Positions 6,130 through 13,431 of a DNA stretch of 13,431 nucleotides are shown in pieces. Both the position numbers and the translations under genes were made by a program. Below the pieces are notes generated by a model. That model was not told where the DNA came from, ran no database searches, and was given only the letters and a program-made list of their open reading frames with translations. This stretch comes from SKPH01 sp051748565 (lineage in GTDB: Bacteria > Bacillota > Dethiobacteria > DTU022), in NCBI GenBank assembly GCA_051748565.1, contig JBNJHN010000058.1, forward strand, positions 1 through 13,431. The letters are read 5' to 3'. Within the stretch, counting starts at the first letter, position 1, and each line of letters begins with the position of its first letter.

Positions 6130-7425
6130 CTAGCTTAGATAACGAAGGGCCAGCTCTTTTAAAAATGCAGTTTTTAAATGCAGGCTGGCTGTGTCGGTTC
6201 GCTCATTTTTTCCGTGAACAGTTGTCCTGGCCTGCTGATTAAAGCCTTTTGCCATATGACCTAAACCATAGGAGGGAATACCTGCACCCCGTAAAAACTT
6301 GGAATCTGTTGAACCCGCAGAAATTACCGGTAAACAGACTGCATCACGACCGGCAAGTTCAAGGGTAACCTCTTCCATCAACTTATAAAAAGGCTCTTCT
6401 GAACTGGAAAATGTCGGAGCACGATATTCATTGAATTCGATTTCAATTTCCTTGCTGATCACCAAGCGTAATTCTTTTTCCACATACTCACAATCCTGGC
6501 CGGGCAGGATCCTTATATCGATATCGGCCTCACAGTAATCAGGGACAATGTTGGTCTTGGTTCCTCCGCGCATCATATTAGGCGAAACGGTCATGCGGGT
6601 CATTGAACGCAGAGACTCCAAAAAAGCCTTCTCAAGGGGCAGTTCATCCAGAAGATTATCCACCTGATCAGCCTTAAACTGATCAATTTTGATCCCGCAA
6701 AGTCCGGCCAGGTTTCTAAGCAGTTTTTCTACTTCCGGCACGAGGACTACTTCAGCCCGGTAATTATATAGACGGCTGACCGCCCGGGCCATTTTGACCA
6801 CTGCATTGTCAGCCATGGTCGGAACTGACCCATGTCCGGCGGTTCCGTGGGCTTTTAATCTACACCAGGCAGTTCCCTTTTCACCAACCTGCAGAAAATA
6901 GAGCATCTTCCCATCAAGGGCAATCGGTTGATCAGCGCCTTCATTAACGGCATAATCAGCGACAATCTTATCCGGGAAGTTTTGCGCCAGGTAACCTGCA
7001 CCAAGTCTGCCGCCCTTTTCTTCATCAGCTGTTGCGGCAATAATCAGTTCCCCCTGCAAATCAGCTTTCTCTTCAATTAGCTGAAGGGCTGCTGAAACCT
7101 GGGCGGCCATTAAATCCTTGCAATCGAGAGCGCCTCTCCCATAAATCACTCCGTTTTTTATCTCTCCGGAAAAAGGCTCAAAATCCCATCCTTCTCCGAC
7201 GGGAACGACATCAGAGTGGGAAATATAGAGAAGCTTTTTCTGGCCGCATCCTATACGTAAAATGAAGCTGCCCCTACCTTTTTCGGGTTCGACTATCTCA
7301 CCTCTTACTCCGACATCTTCAAATATCTTCTTCAGGTATTGGGCCACAGCCGTCTCATTTCCAGGCGGGTTACTACTGTCAATGCGAATTAAATCGCTCA
7401 ATATTTTTTCAGGTTTTGCAGACAA
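6130..7425 (-). CDS. M20-family metallopeptidase / deacylase (ArgE/DapE-type)
   Basis: This is predicted to be a cytoplasmic two-zinc hydrolase that cleaves peptide or N-acyl amino acid bonds. The 431-residue product has all expected M20 residues: HSDVVPVG (His70, Asp72), GRGALDCKD (bridging Asp101), ADEEKGG (general base Glu135 and metal ligand Glu136), NEG (Glu162), and a late histidine in TTVHGKNER (His404). The dimerisation lid lies between about residues 185 and 310. The TTG start has GGGGG 8 nt upstream. The gene begins 38 bp after the last ATPase gene of a peptide importer, so hydrolysis of imported peptides or acylated amino acids is a reasonable inference. The exact substrate (dipeptides, acetylornithine or succinyl-diaminopimelate) cannot be decided from the sequence. 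Confidence 0.9.
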   Translation of the reverse strand: MSAKPEKILSDLIRIDSSNPPGNETAVAQYLKKIFEDVGVRGEIVEPEKGRGSFILRIGCGQKKLLYISHSDVVPVGEGWDFEPFSGEIKNGVIYGRGALDCKDLMAAQVSAALQLIEEKADLQGELIIAATADEEKGGRLGAGYLAQNFPDKIVADYAVNEGADQPIALDGKMLYFLQVGEKGTAWCRLKAHGTAGHGSVPTMADNAVVKMARAVSRLYNYRAEVVLVPEVEKLLRNLAGLCGIKIDQFKADQVDNLLDELPLEKAFLESLRSMTRMTVSPNMMRGGTKTNIVPDYCEADIDIRILPGQDCEYVEKELRLVISKEIEIEFNEYRAPTFSSSEEPFYKLMEEVTLELAGRDAVCLPVISAGSTDSKFLRGAGIPSYGLGHMAKGFNQQARTTVHGKNERTDTASLHLKTAFLKELALRYLS

Positions 7426-7463
7426 ATTAATTTCCCCCTTACGGAAATGTTTTTGGATCGTAC

Positions 7464-8447
7464 CTAAACTGCTTCTTTAACCAGGTGGCAGGAGGTGTAG
7501 TGGTCCGGGCCAACTTTTTTAAAAACAGGGACCTGCTCCCGGCAAATCGCCACTGCCTGGGGACAACGTGTATGAAATGGGCACCCTTGTGGAGGGTTAG
7601 CAGGGCTGGGAACATCTCCTTTGAGAATAATCCGTTTTTTTTCAACTTCAGGGATCATTGAGGGCACCGCTGAAAGCAAAGCCTGCGAATAGGGATGAAG
7701 CGGTGAAGAATAAAACTCTTTCTTCGGGGCATCCTCCACGATACGGCCCAGGTACATCACCCCGACCCGATCGGCGATATGCTTGACCACGCTAAGGTCA
7801 TGAGAGATAAAAAGAAAGGTTAACCCGAATTTTTCCTGTAAGTTTTCGAGCAGGTTGATAATCTGCGATTGAATCGATACATCAAGGGCGGAAATCGGCT
7901 CATCGGCGACAATAAAATGCGGCTCGAGGGCCAGCGCGCGGGCAATACCAACCCGCTGCCGCTGCCCACCGGAGAATTCATGTGGATAGCGGCGGTAATG
8001 ATAGGTATCGAGGCCGCATACTTTTAAAATTGATTCGACCTTCTCACGGCGCTCCTTGCCCCTGGCTATACCATGTACCTCAAGAGCTTCACCAATCGCT
8101 TCCCCAATTGTCATACGCGGGTTCAGCGAACTGTAAGGATCCTGAAAAATAATCTGCATTTCCTTACGCAGGCTGCGTAGCTCTTCCTTACCCATAGTCA
8201 AAACATTCTGGCCCTTAAAAAATACGGTTCCTGCCGTGGCCGATATCATCCTCAGGATTGTCAGGCCGGCAGTAGATTTTCCGCAGCCGGACTCTCCGAC
8301 AAGCCCATAGGTATCGCCGGGGAAAACACGCAGATCGATTCCATCAACCGCTTTAACATAACCGGTAATCCGGGAAAAAACACCTGATTTAATGGCAAAA
8401 TATTTTTTCAATCCCTCAACTTCAAGAATTGGCTCCTGAGTTTGCAT
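7464..8447 (-). CDS. Dpp/Opp-family peptide ABC importer, ATPase subunit F
   Basis: One of two nucleotide-binding subunits that power peptide import at the inner face of the membrane. The 327-residue product shows Walker A GESGCGKS (51-58), Q-loop Gln102, signature FSGGQ (158-162), Walker B ending in Glu183, and switch His216. The C-terminal extension typical of oligopeptide ATPases contains CPFHTRCP and further cysteines (Cys289, Cys295, Cys302, Cys320). These match the four-cysteine iron-sulfur site described for this family. The ATG start has GGGGGTG just upstream and directly abuts the TAA of the preceding ATPase gene, so translation is probably coupled. The OppF/DppF type is judged from gene order and the long N-terminus before Walker A. 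Confidence 0.94.
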   Translation of the reverse strand: MQTQEPILEVEGLKKYFAIKSGVFSRITGYVKAVDGIDLRVFPGDTYGLVGESGCGKSTAGLTILRMISATAGTVFFKGQNVLTMGKEELRSLRKEMQIIFQDPYSSLNPRMTIGEAIGEALEVHGIARGKERREKVESILKVCGLDTYHYRRYPHEFSGGQRQRVGIARALALEPHFIVADEPISALDVSIQSQIINLLENLQEKFGLTFLFISHDLSVVKHIADRVGVMYLGRIVEDAPKKEFYSSPLHPYSQALLSAVPSMIPEVEKKRIILKGDVPSPANPPQGCPFHTRCPQAVAICREQVPVFKKVGPDHYTSCHLVKEAV

Positions 8448-9437
8448 TTATTTCACCCCCCTGGTTTTCTGCTCCTGATAAAGCCAGCATCTTACCAGGC
8501 GTTTGTTATGTGACTCCAGTAAATCGGGCATTTCCTGGCGGCAGATAGCCATCACTTCCGGACAGCGGGGGTGGAAAGGGCAACCTGTGGGCATATCCAT
8601 CGGATTAGGGACAGTCCCCGGAATGAAATCAAGAATTTCTTTCTCTTCTTCCAGTTTCGGTTTTGACTTGATCAACCCTGCTGTATAGGGGTGCAGAGGA
8701 TCATGAAACAGGTCGCTTACACCTGAATCTTCAACAACTAATCCTGAATACATGACTACAACATGCTGAGCCATCTCGGCAATAACCCCCAGGTCATGGG
8801 TTATAAAGATAATCGCTGTATTAATTCTTTCTTTAATCTCTTTCATGAGCTCAAGGATCTGGGCCTGAATGGTCACATCAAGGGCAGTAGTCGGTTCATC
8901 GGCGATGAGAAGTTTAGGGTTGCAGGAAAGGGCCATGGCAATCATCGCCCGTTGGCGCATGCCCCCACTTAGTTGATGCGGGTAATCATTTATAATTTCA
9001 TTAGGACGCGGAATTCCTACCAATTCAAGCATATTAACAGCTTCTTTCCAGGCCTCGTCACGATTGAGCCCCTGGTGAAGGCGAATAGCTTCGCTGACCT
9101 GATCACCTATTTTATATACCGGGTTAAAAGAAGTCATCGGCTCCTGGAAAATCATGGCGATATCATTGCCCCTGACCCTGCGCATACTTTTTTCATCGAT
9201 TCCAAGCAGGTCCTGACCATTAAAAATAACCCTGCCACCCTCGATTCTGCCGGGAGGGTACTTGATCAGTCTCATTATGCTTAATGAGACAACGCTTTTA
9301 CCACAGCCGGATTCACCGACCAGGCCAACAACCTCACCGGGCTTAACATTGAAAGAGACACCATTAACAGCCCTGATGATCGCATCGTCAGTGTAAAAAG
9401 TTGTTTTCAGATCTTCGACTTGAAGCAAGTAATCCAT
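8448..9437 (-). CDS. Dpp/Opp-family peptide ABC importer, ATPase subunit D
   Basis: The partner ATPase of the importer. The 329-residue product has Walker A GESGCGKS (41-48), Q-loop Gln98, signature LSGGM (156-160), Walker B LLIADE (176-181), and switch His214. The C-terminal peptide-transporter extension has CPFHPRCP and four cysteines (286, 292, 299, 317) fit for an iron-sulfur cluster. The ATG is preceded by AAGGAAG at 7 nt. A 76-bp gap separates it from the permease C gene, the widest gap in the permease-to-ATPase stretch. It holds no convincing terminator. The stop is contiguous with the next ATG. Confidence 0.94.
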   Translation of the reverse strand: MDYLLQVEDLKTTFYTDDAIIRAVNGVSFNVKPGEVVGLVGESGCGKSVVSLSIMRLIKYPPGRIEGGRVIFNGQDLLGIDEKSMRRVRGNDIAMIFQEPMTSFNPVYKIGDQVSEAIRLHQGLNRDEAWKEAVNMLELVGIPRPNEIINDYPHQLSGGMRQRAMIAMALSCNPKLLIADEPTTALDVTIQAQILELMKEIKERINTAIIFITHDLGVIAEMAQHVVVMYSGLVVEDSGVSDLFHDPLHPYTAGLIKSKPKLEEEKEILDFIPGTVPNPMDMPTGCPFHPRCPEVMAICRQEMPDLLESHNKRLVRCWLYQEQKTRGVK

Positions 9438-9513
9438 CTTTAAACTTCCTTATCATCAGTTAGCTTTTTATACCATGCCAAACTATTTCGGCACCTTAAA
9501 TAATTAGTTAATA

Positions 9514-10428
9514 CTACCTGTGTTTCCTGGAACGTGGATCAAGCGCATCGCGTAATCCGTCACCGAGCAGGTTGAAACCAAGGACCATGAAAAGAATTGC
9601 CAGTCCCGGGTAGGTGGTCAGGTGATGAGCGGTACGAATATATTGCCGCCCATCGCTCAGCATTCTGCCCCATTCCGGATCAGGCGGTTGAGCGCCAAGA
9701 CCCAAAAAACCGAGGCCGGCCGCCCACAATATGGCGGTGGCGATCTGGAATGTAGACTGGACAATAATCGGTCCCAGGCAGTTAGGCATAATATGACGAA
9801 TAATAATCCGAGCATCGCCGATGCCGAGCGCCTTTGCCGCAGCGATATAGCCCTGTTCCTTAACCGCCAGAACTGAGCCGCGCACCAACCGGGTATAGAT
9901 CGGCACGGAAGCAATTCCAACCGCGATCATTACATTCTCCACACCCACCCCAAGTACGGCCACCACTACAATTGCCAGAAGTATGCCCGGGAAAGCAATT
10001 AAGATATCAATAACCCTCTGAATGAGTATGTCAAATCTGCCACCATAGTAACCGGAAAGCGCCCCGATGGGTACACCAATCAGCATTCCAATTGTTACAG
10101 AGATCAGACCGATAGCCAAAGAAATCCTTGAACCATAAAGGATTCTCGAAAAAGAATCGCGGCCCAACCAGTCGGTACCTAATAAATTTTGTCTCGATGG
10201 ATCCTGAAGAGTATTGCCAAAGTCAGTTTTTAGCGGATCGAAGGGGGTTATAAAAGGTGCAAAAATAGCACAGAGCAAAAACAGGATTAATACTGCAAGA
10301 CCAACCATGGCCAGGCGGTTACGTCGTAAATGCCTCCATACCTGGCGCAGCTCGGTATCTCTTTTCGGAGTAGGCAATTTACTTATTTCATCCACTTTGT
10401 CTAAAGAATCAAGTTTGCTTTTCTCCAT
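9514..10428 (-). CDS. Dpp/Opp-family peptide ABC importer, permease subunit C
   Basis: Inner-membrane permease that pairs with permease B to form the translocation channel. The 304-residue product has a cytoplasmic N-terminus of about 38 residues and a first membrane helix at 39-59. LLGTDWLGRDSFSRILYG follows, typical of the OppC N-terminal domain. The ATPase-coupling EAA loop is at about 195-215 (AAAKALGIGDARII). The C-terminus ends in LGDGLRDALDPR, a hallmark of DppC/OppC proteins. The ATG lies 3 bp beyond the stop of permease B. Its ribosome binding site (AAGGAGGTGGAG) is inside the end of that gene, which favours coupled translation. Confidence 0.94.
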   Translation of the reverse strand: MEKSKLDSLDKVDEISKLPTPKRDTELRQVWRHLRRNRLAMVGLAVLILFLLCAIFAPFITPFDPLKTDFGNTLQDPSRQNLLGTDWLGRDSFSRILYGSRISLAIGLISVTIGMLIGVPIGALSGYYGGRFDILIQRVIDILIAFPGILLAIVVVAVLGVGVENVMIAVGIASVPIYTRLVRGSVLAVKEQGYIAAAKALGIGDARIIIRHIMPNCLGPIIVQSTFQIATAILWAAGLGFLGLGAQPPDPEWGRMLSDGRQYIRTAHHLTTYPGLAILFMVLGFNLLGDGLRDALDPRSRKHR

Positions 10429-10431
10429 AAC

Positions 10432-11367
10432 TTACTCCACCTCCTTAGTCCCGTAACTAATCCTGGGGTCAAGGAAGGCATAAATTATGTCTACAAGAAG
10501 GTTGATCATTACAAAAAACACGGCAAGCAGAAGAACTGCACCCTGGACAACCGGGTAATCCCGGGCCAGGATTGAATCGACCATCAGGCGACCAATCCCG
10601 GGCCAGGAGAAGACTGTTTCTGTAAGCACAGCGCCACCGAGCAAGGTTCCAAACTGTAACCCCATCACGGTGACAACCGGTATTAAAGCATTTTTAAACG
10701 CATGCTTGTTGATGACCACGCGCTCGATCAAACCCTTTGAACGAGCCGTGGTGATATAATCCTGGCCCAGTACTTCAAGCATGCTTGAACGGGTTATTCG
10801 GGCCAGCAGTGCCGCTGTAGCAAGCCCAAGGGTTAAAGCCGGTAAAATAAGGTGTTTCCAGGTACCTATTCCCCCGGAAGGCAGCCAGCCTAGCTGCACC
10901 GAAAAAAGCAGCTGAAACATTACCCCCAACCAAAAAACCGGCGCCGCCACCCCAATGAGCGCGGCCAGCATACTGAAATTATCAAAAATTGAATAGCGTT
11001 TGGTGGCAGAAACTATCCCGGCACTCATACCGATTATTGAAGCAATAAACATGGCTGTCACGGCAAGGACCATGGTGTTCGGAAAGCGCTGCATCAGTTC
11101 TACCGTTACCGGCCTGTTCGTGAAGGTGGAGCGGCCCATGTCACCCTGTAAAAGATTGGTTATATAAACATAATACTGAACATGCAATCCTTCATCCAAA
11201 AGCAGTTCCCTGCGGACCTGCTCTATGTATTCGGGGCTGGCATGAACCCCGGCAATGGCCCGGGCGGGGTCTCCAGGTATAAATCTTATGATGGCAAAAA
11301 CAAGAATGGATACTCCAATTAATACCGGAATAGCCAGCAGCAATCTTCTAATCACATATCCATACAA
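10432..11367 (-). CDS. Dpp/Opp-family peptide ABC importer, permease subunit B
   Basis: Inner-membrane permease. The 311-residue product begins with YVIRRLLLAIPVLIGVSILV, the typical N-terminal first helix (about 9-30), followed by RFIPGDPA. Roughly six membrane segments can be seen. The coupling loop is YITTARSKGLIERVV, and the C-terminus is LLVDIIYAFLDPRISYG. The start codon is TTG at 11367 with GGGGAG 10 nt upstream; the nearby ATG at 11363 is out of frame. It lies 199 bp downstream of the binding-protein gene, beyond a hairpin. Its expression may therefore come from read-through of that hairpin or from a weak local promoter. Confidence 0.94.
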   Translation of the reverse strand: MYGYVIRRLLLAIPVLIGVSILVFAIIRFIPGDPARAIAGVHASPEYIEQVRRELLLDEGLHVQYYVYITNLLQGDMGRSTFTNRPVTVELMQRFPNTMVLAVTAMFIASIIGMSAGIVSATKRYSIFDNFSMLAALIGVAAPVFWLGVMFQLLFSVQLGWLPSGGIGTWKHLILPALTLGLATAALLARITRSSMLEVLGQDYITTARSKGLIERVVINKHAFKNALIPVVTVMGLQFGTLLGGAVLTETVFSWPGIGRLMVDSILARDYPVVQGAVLLLAVFFVMINLLVDIIYAFLDPRISYGTKEVE

Positions 11368-11417
11368 TTGGCGTCAACTCCCCGGCAATTGACTCTTGAT
11401 AAACCGCCTACCCTAAT

Positions 11418-11446
11418 AAAATACAATAAAAACAAGGATTCGACAA
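11418..11446 (-). promoter_or_regulatory. Weak candidate promoter ahead of permease B
   Basis: On the minus strand TTGTCG (11441-11446) and TATTTT (11418-11423) lie 17 bp apart, each matching 4 of 6 consensus bases. The region is AT-rich, so chance is a real possibility. If active, it would give the permease and ATPase genes some expression independent of the binding-protein promoter. Confidence 0.25.
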
Positions 11447-11448
11447 CC

Positions 11449-11510
11449 TGCAGAATAAAATAAAAGGGCAGGGAGCCTGCAAACCCTAAGCAGCCTGATT
11501 CACCCTGCCC
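11449..11510 (-). terminator. Hairpin with T-rich tail between binding protein and permease B
   Basis: On the minus strand GGGCAGGG (11503-11510) pairs perfectly with CCCTGCCC (11466-11473). An inner stem is possible (11490-11493 with 11477-11480). The tail is TTTTATTTTATT, not an uninterrupted T-run, so termination may be partial. This position, after the binding-protein gene and before the permeases, is common for processing or attenuation elements that raise the amount of binding protein over channel subunits. Confidence 0.7.
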
Positions 11511-11566
11511 TGATTTCCTTACTTTATCAACCTTGGTCCATATCTTTGCTTGATTTCAAGCTCTGC

Positions 11567-13180
11567 TTATTCTATATAAGCATTCCAAGCCGAGATGTTT
11601 TCCAGCGGATGGTGAATAAGCCCTTTGACGTTGGAGCGAACTGCATTGACCTGTCCTTCGTTGTGAAGGAATATCCAGGGCGCATCATTCCAGATGATCT
11701 GGATCGCTTCGCGGTAGAGTCCTTCACGAACTCCACGGTCAGGGGTTATCCTTGCTTCATCCAGAAGTGCATCTACCTCGTCGTTGGCATAGTAAGATAC
11801 GTTGTTCCCAGCCGGAGGCCACTGGCTCGAATGGAACAGGGCAAACAGGCCGTAGTCGGCATCGAGAGTTACGGTTCCCCAGCCTAACATGTATGCATCA
11901 TGCTCAGCCTGATTCGGTTCGACGATTACTGTATCCAGGTAGGTGCCCCAGTCATAAGTGGTAAGGCTGGCATTCACTCCAACCTCGGCCAACATAGCCT
12001 GGACGGCTTCGGTTACAGTAGCATCCTGCGGATAGCGACCGGTCGGGTGGAACAGTTCGATATCAAAGCCATCAGGATAACCTGCTTCTGCCATCAGTTC
12101 CATCGCTCTTTCAGGATTGTATTCATATGGACCAACCTGGGTATAACCAAAGATGGCCGGAACAATGGGAGCAGAGGAAGGTTCACCCACACCCTGGAAG
12201 ATCGTTTCGATGATCGCATCCTTATTGATGGCATGGTTCAAAGCCTGACGAACCCTTACATCAGTGAATTTCTCATCTTCGAGGTTGAAGCCGATATAAA
12301 TTACGCGAACGCTGTTCTGGAAGACCACATCAATATCGGCTTCCGCTTCCAGCCGGCTAATTTCGATGGGTGGCACTGCCATAATGGCGTGAACTTCACC
12401 GGTTTCGAGCATAATTACGCGGGAACCGGCCTCCGGAACAAACTTAAATGTAACACTGTCCAGGGTCGGCGCGCCGCCCCAGTAATCATCATTTCTTTCC
12501 ATGTAAATCTGCTCACCGCGATCCCAGGAAACATACTGGAACGGGCCTGTGCCTACCGGGGCCTCAACATTTTCACCGGCTCCCAGAGCTTCCAGGGAAG
12601 CGGGGCTGTGCATTCCGATAAACGAGTGGGACAGGTGAGAAGCAATCGGTGCAAATACATCGCTAAGCAGAATCTCAACGGTGTACTCATCAACAACTTC
12701 TACCGCAGTAACTCTTCCGAGAAGGAATGCAAATACGGCAGGATCTTCGCCTTCAAATTCACCCTTAGCCATAAAGCGATCGAGATTATATTTAACCGCT
12801 TCGGCATTAAAGGGTGTGCCATCGTGAAAGCTGACACCTTCACGCAAGTTTAGGAACCAGGAAAGACCGTCTTCAGAAGGTTCCCATGATTCTGCAAGCG
12901 CCGGCTGAAGAGTACCATCTTCAGCAAGGTAGATAAGGTTTTCTATCATGTGTTCTGCAATTGTCGCCGCCGGTGCAGACATCATTTTCAACGGGTCAAG
13001 GTTCTCAGGTTCGGCCCCAATGGCTATAACTATATCCTGACCGTCAACGACAACATCGTTGTCTGGATCGGGATCCGGATCGGGATCCGGATCCGGATCA
13101 ACAACATCCGGAGCACATCCAATTACCAGAACACCAAAAATCAAAGCTACCATCAATAACAAAGCTAAATACTTTTTCAT
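11567..13180 (-). CDS. Peptide ABC importer, extracellular substrate-binding lipoprotein (SBP family 5)
   Basis: The substrate-capturing subunit, anchored to the outer face of the membrane. The 537-residue product starts with a lipoprotein signal peptide (residues 1-21, lipobox VIGC, lipidated Cys22). An unusual acidic linker of six Asp-Pro pairs (28-39) follows. The mature domain has family 5 features: IGAEPENLDPL, LAESWEPSEDGLSWFLNLR, FHDGTPFNAEAVKYNLDR, VGTGPFQYVSW, and RQALNHAINKDAI. Ligand type (di- or oligopeptide, or other) cannot be read from the sequence; neighbouring M20 peptidase favours peptides or acyl amino acids. The ATG has AAGGGGGAT 5 nt upstream. It is the first gene of the importer operon and has its own promoter and a partial terminator behind it. 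Confidence 0.95.
   Translation of the reverse strand: MKKYLALLLMVALIFGVLVIGCAPDVVDPDPDPDPDPDPDNDVVVDGQDIVIAIGAEPENLDPLKMMSAPAATIAEHMIENLIYLAEDGTLQPALAESWEPSEDGLSWFLNLREGVSFHDGTPFNAEAVKYNLDRFMAKGEFEGEDPAVFAFLLGRVTAVEVVDEYTVEILLSDVFAPIASHLSHSFIGMHSPASLEALGAGENVEAPVGTGPFQYVSWDRGEQIYMERNDDYWGGAPTLDSVTFKFVPEAGSRVIMLETGEVHAIMAVPPIEISRLEAEADIDVVFQNSVRVIYIGFNLEDEKFTDVRVRQALNHAINKDAIIETIFQGVGEPSSAPIVPAIFGYTQVGPYEYNPERAMELMAEAGYPDGFDIELFHPTGRYPQDATVTEAVQAMLAEVGVNASLTTYDWGTYLDTVIVEPNQAEHDAYMLGWGTVTLDADYGLFALFHSSQWPPAGNNVSYYANDEVDALLDEARITPDRGVREGLYREAIQIIWNDAPWIFLHNEGQVNAVRSNVKGLIHHPLENISAWNAYIE
13065..13100. repeat. In-frame hexanucleotide repeat encoding Asp-Pro linker
   Basis: Six tandem 6-bp units of GGATCC, GGATCG or GGATCA type. 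On the coding strand they give alternating GAT and CCG/CCC/CCA codons, hence the (Asp-Pro)6 linker just after the lipidated cysteine. Because the unit is 6 bp, slippage would lengthen or shorten the linker without a frameshift. Confidence 0.9.
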
Positions 13181-13197
13181 TAATAATCCCCCTTAAT

Positions 13198-13210
13198 ATT
13201 TCTCAGAAAT
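13198..13210. promoter_or_regulatory. Palindrome in the importer leader, operator candidate
   Basis: ATTTCT-C-AGAAAT is a perfect 6+1+6 palindrome between the promoter and the ribosome binding site of the binding-protein gene. Aligned by its CAG, the flanking 15 bp match the CodY consensus AATTTTCWGAAAATT at 11 of 15 positions. CodY commonly represses peptide importer operons in Bacillota. The palindrome is seen; the regulator is a guess. Confidence 0.3.
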
Positions 13211-13286
13211 TCCTACAACAAGCAATTCATCTACTTTCCGACTATCAATCACCACCTTAAAAAGCAATTCAATCCTTAGCCTTACT

Positions 13287-13314
13287 ATTATATCATGAAA
13301 TGTAATTCAATCAA
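13287..13314 (-). promoter_or_regulatory. Sigma-A promoter for the peptide importer operon
   Basis: On the minus strand a perfect TATAAT (13287-13292) is extended by TGA. A TTGATT -35 box (13309-13314, 4 of 6) lies 16 bp upstream. Transcription should start near 13280, about 100 nt before the binding-protein start. With no strong terminator seen further on, transcripts could extend through the peptidase and dehydratase-like genes to dusB. Confidence 0.7.
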
Positions 13315-13431
13315 TGTATGATCAAAAACTCTTCAGGGCAATCGCATAAAAATGGTGAAACGAGCCAACAGGAGTGGTGAAAAACACGAAGAGTCAGAAC
13401 AGGCGGCAACAGCAACCAATAGATTTAATGG
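13315..13431. other. Intergenic edge; no certain gene
   Basis: Nothing secure is seen here. A 7-bp perfect inverted repeat, ACTCTTC (13328-13334) with GAAGAGT (13388-13394), encloses two direct copies of TGGTGAAA (13353-13360 and 13375-13382). A plus-strand frame opens with ATG at 13352 and runs off the edge. It encodes a hydrophilic stretch beginning MVKRANRSGEKHEE, but has no good ribosome binding site. It could be the start of a divergent gene or chance. Confidence 0.3.

Noticed and set aside
11900..12853. Long plus-strand open frame of 317 codons
   Set aside because: It lies wholly inside the binding-protein gene on the opposite strand, has no recognisable domain and no ribosome binding site. 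The minus-strand protein is a clear family member.
13065..13100. CRISPR-like or satellite array
   Set aside because: The units are 6 bp, contiguous and in frame within a coding sequence; there are no spacers.

Overview
The window reads as a chromosomal segment of an anaerobic, Clostridia-like member of the Bacillota. Four things suggest this: consensus sigma-A promoters with strong GGAGG-type ribosome binding sites, frequent TTG start codons, a 2-hydroxyacyl-CoA dehydratase-type protein, and the order dusB - greA - lysS - (rRNA operon). That order resembles the dusB-lysS-rrn arrangement of Bacillus subtilis. Genus-level placement is not possible from the sequence alone. All twelve convincing genes lie on the minus strand, so transcription runs from right to left.

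Right part (about 13.3 kb down to 7.4 kb): a complete Dpp/Opp-type peptide ABC importer, in the order lipoprotein binding protein, permease B, permease C, ATPase D, ATPase F. A sigma-A promoter with an extended -10 lies upstream of the binding-protein gene. A hairpin with a T-rich tail follows that gene, and probably lets it be expressed more strongly than the membrane and ATPase subunits. An M20 metallopeptidase/deacylase follows 38 bp after the importer. Import of peptides or acylated amino acids followed by cytoplasmic hydrolysis is a reasonable inference.

Middle (7.4 to 4.0 kb): the M20 gene is followed, with gaps of only 19 to 21 bp, by a 2-hydroxyglutaryl-CoA dehydratase D-component-like iron-sulfur protein and by dusB (tRNA dihydrouridine synthase). 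These may be cotranscribed with the importer.

Left part (4.0 kb to 1): a helix-turn-helix regulator overlaps by 4 bp, or closely adjoins, an uncharacterised conserved protein often labelled quinate 5-dehydrogenase. Next come greA and lysS, behind a perfect-consensus promoter and a structured leader of about 180 nt. Beyond lysS, a second perfect-consensus promoter with an AT-rich upstream element and rrn-leader-like sequences points leftward out of the window, which predicts a 16S rRNA gene just past the left edge.

No mobile element, CRISPR array, tRNA gene or phage gene is visible. The least explained parts are the HTH/'quinate dehydrogenase-like' pair, the structured greA leader, and the lone dehydratase-like protein inside a peptide-uptake operon.
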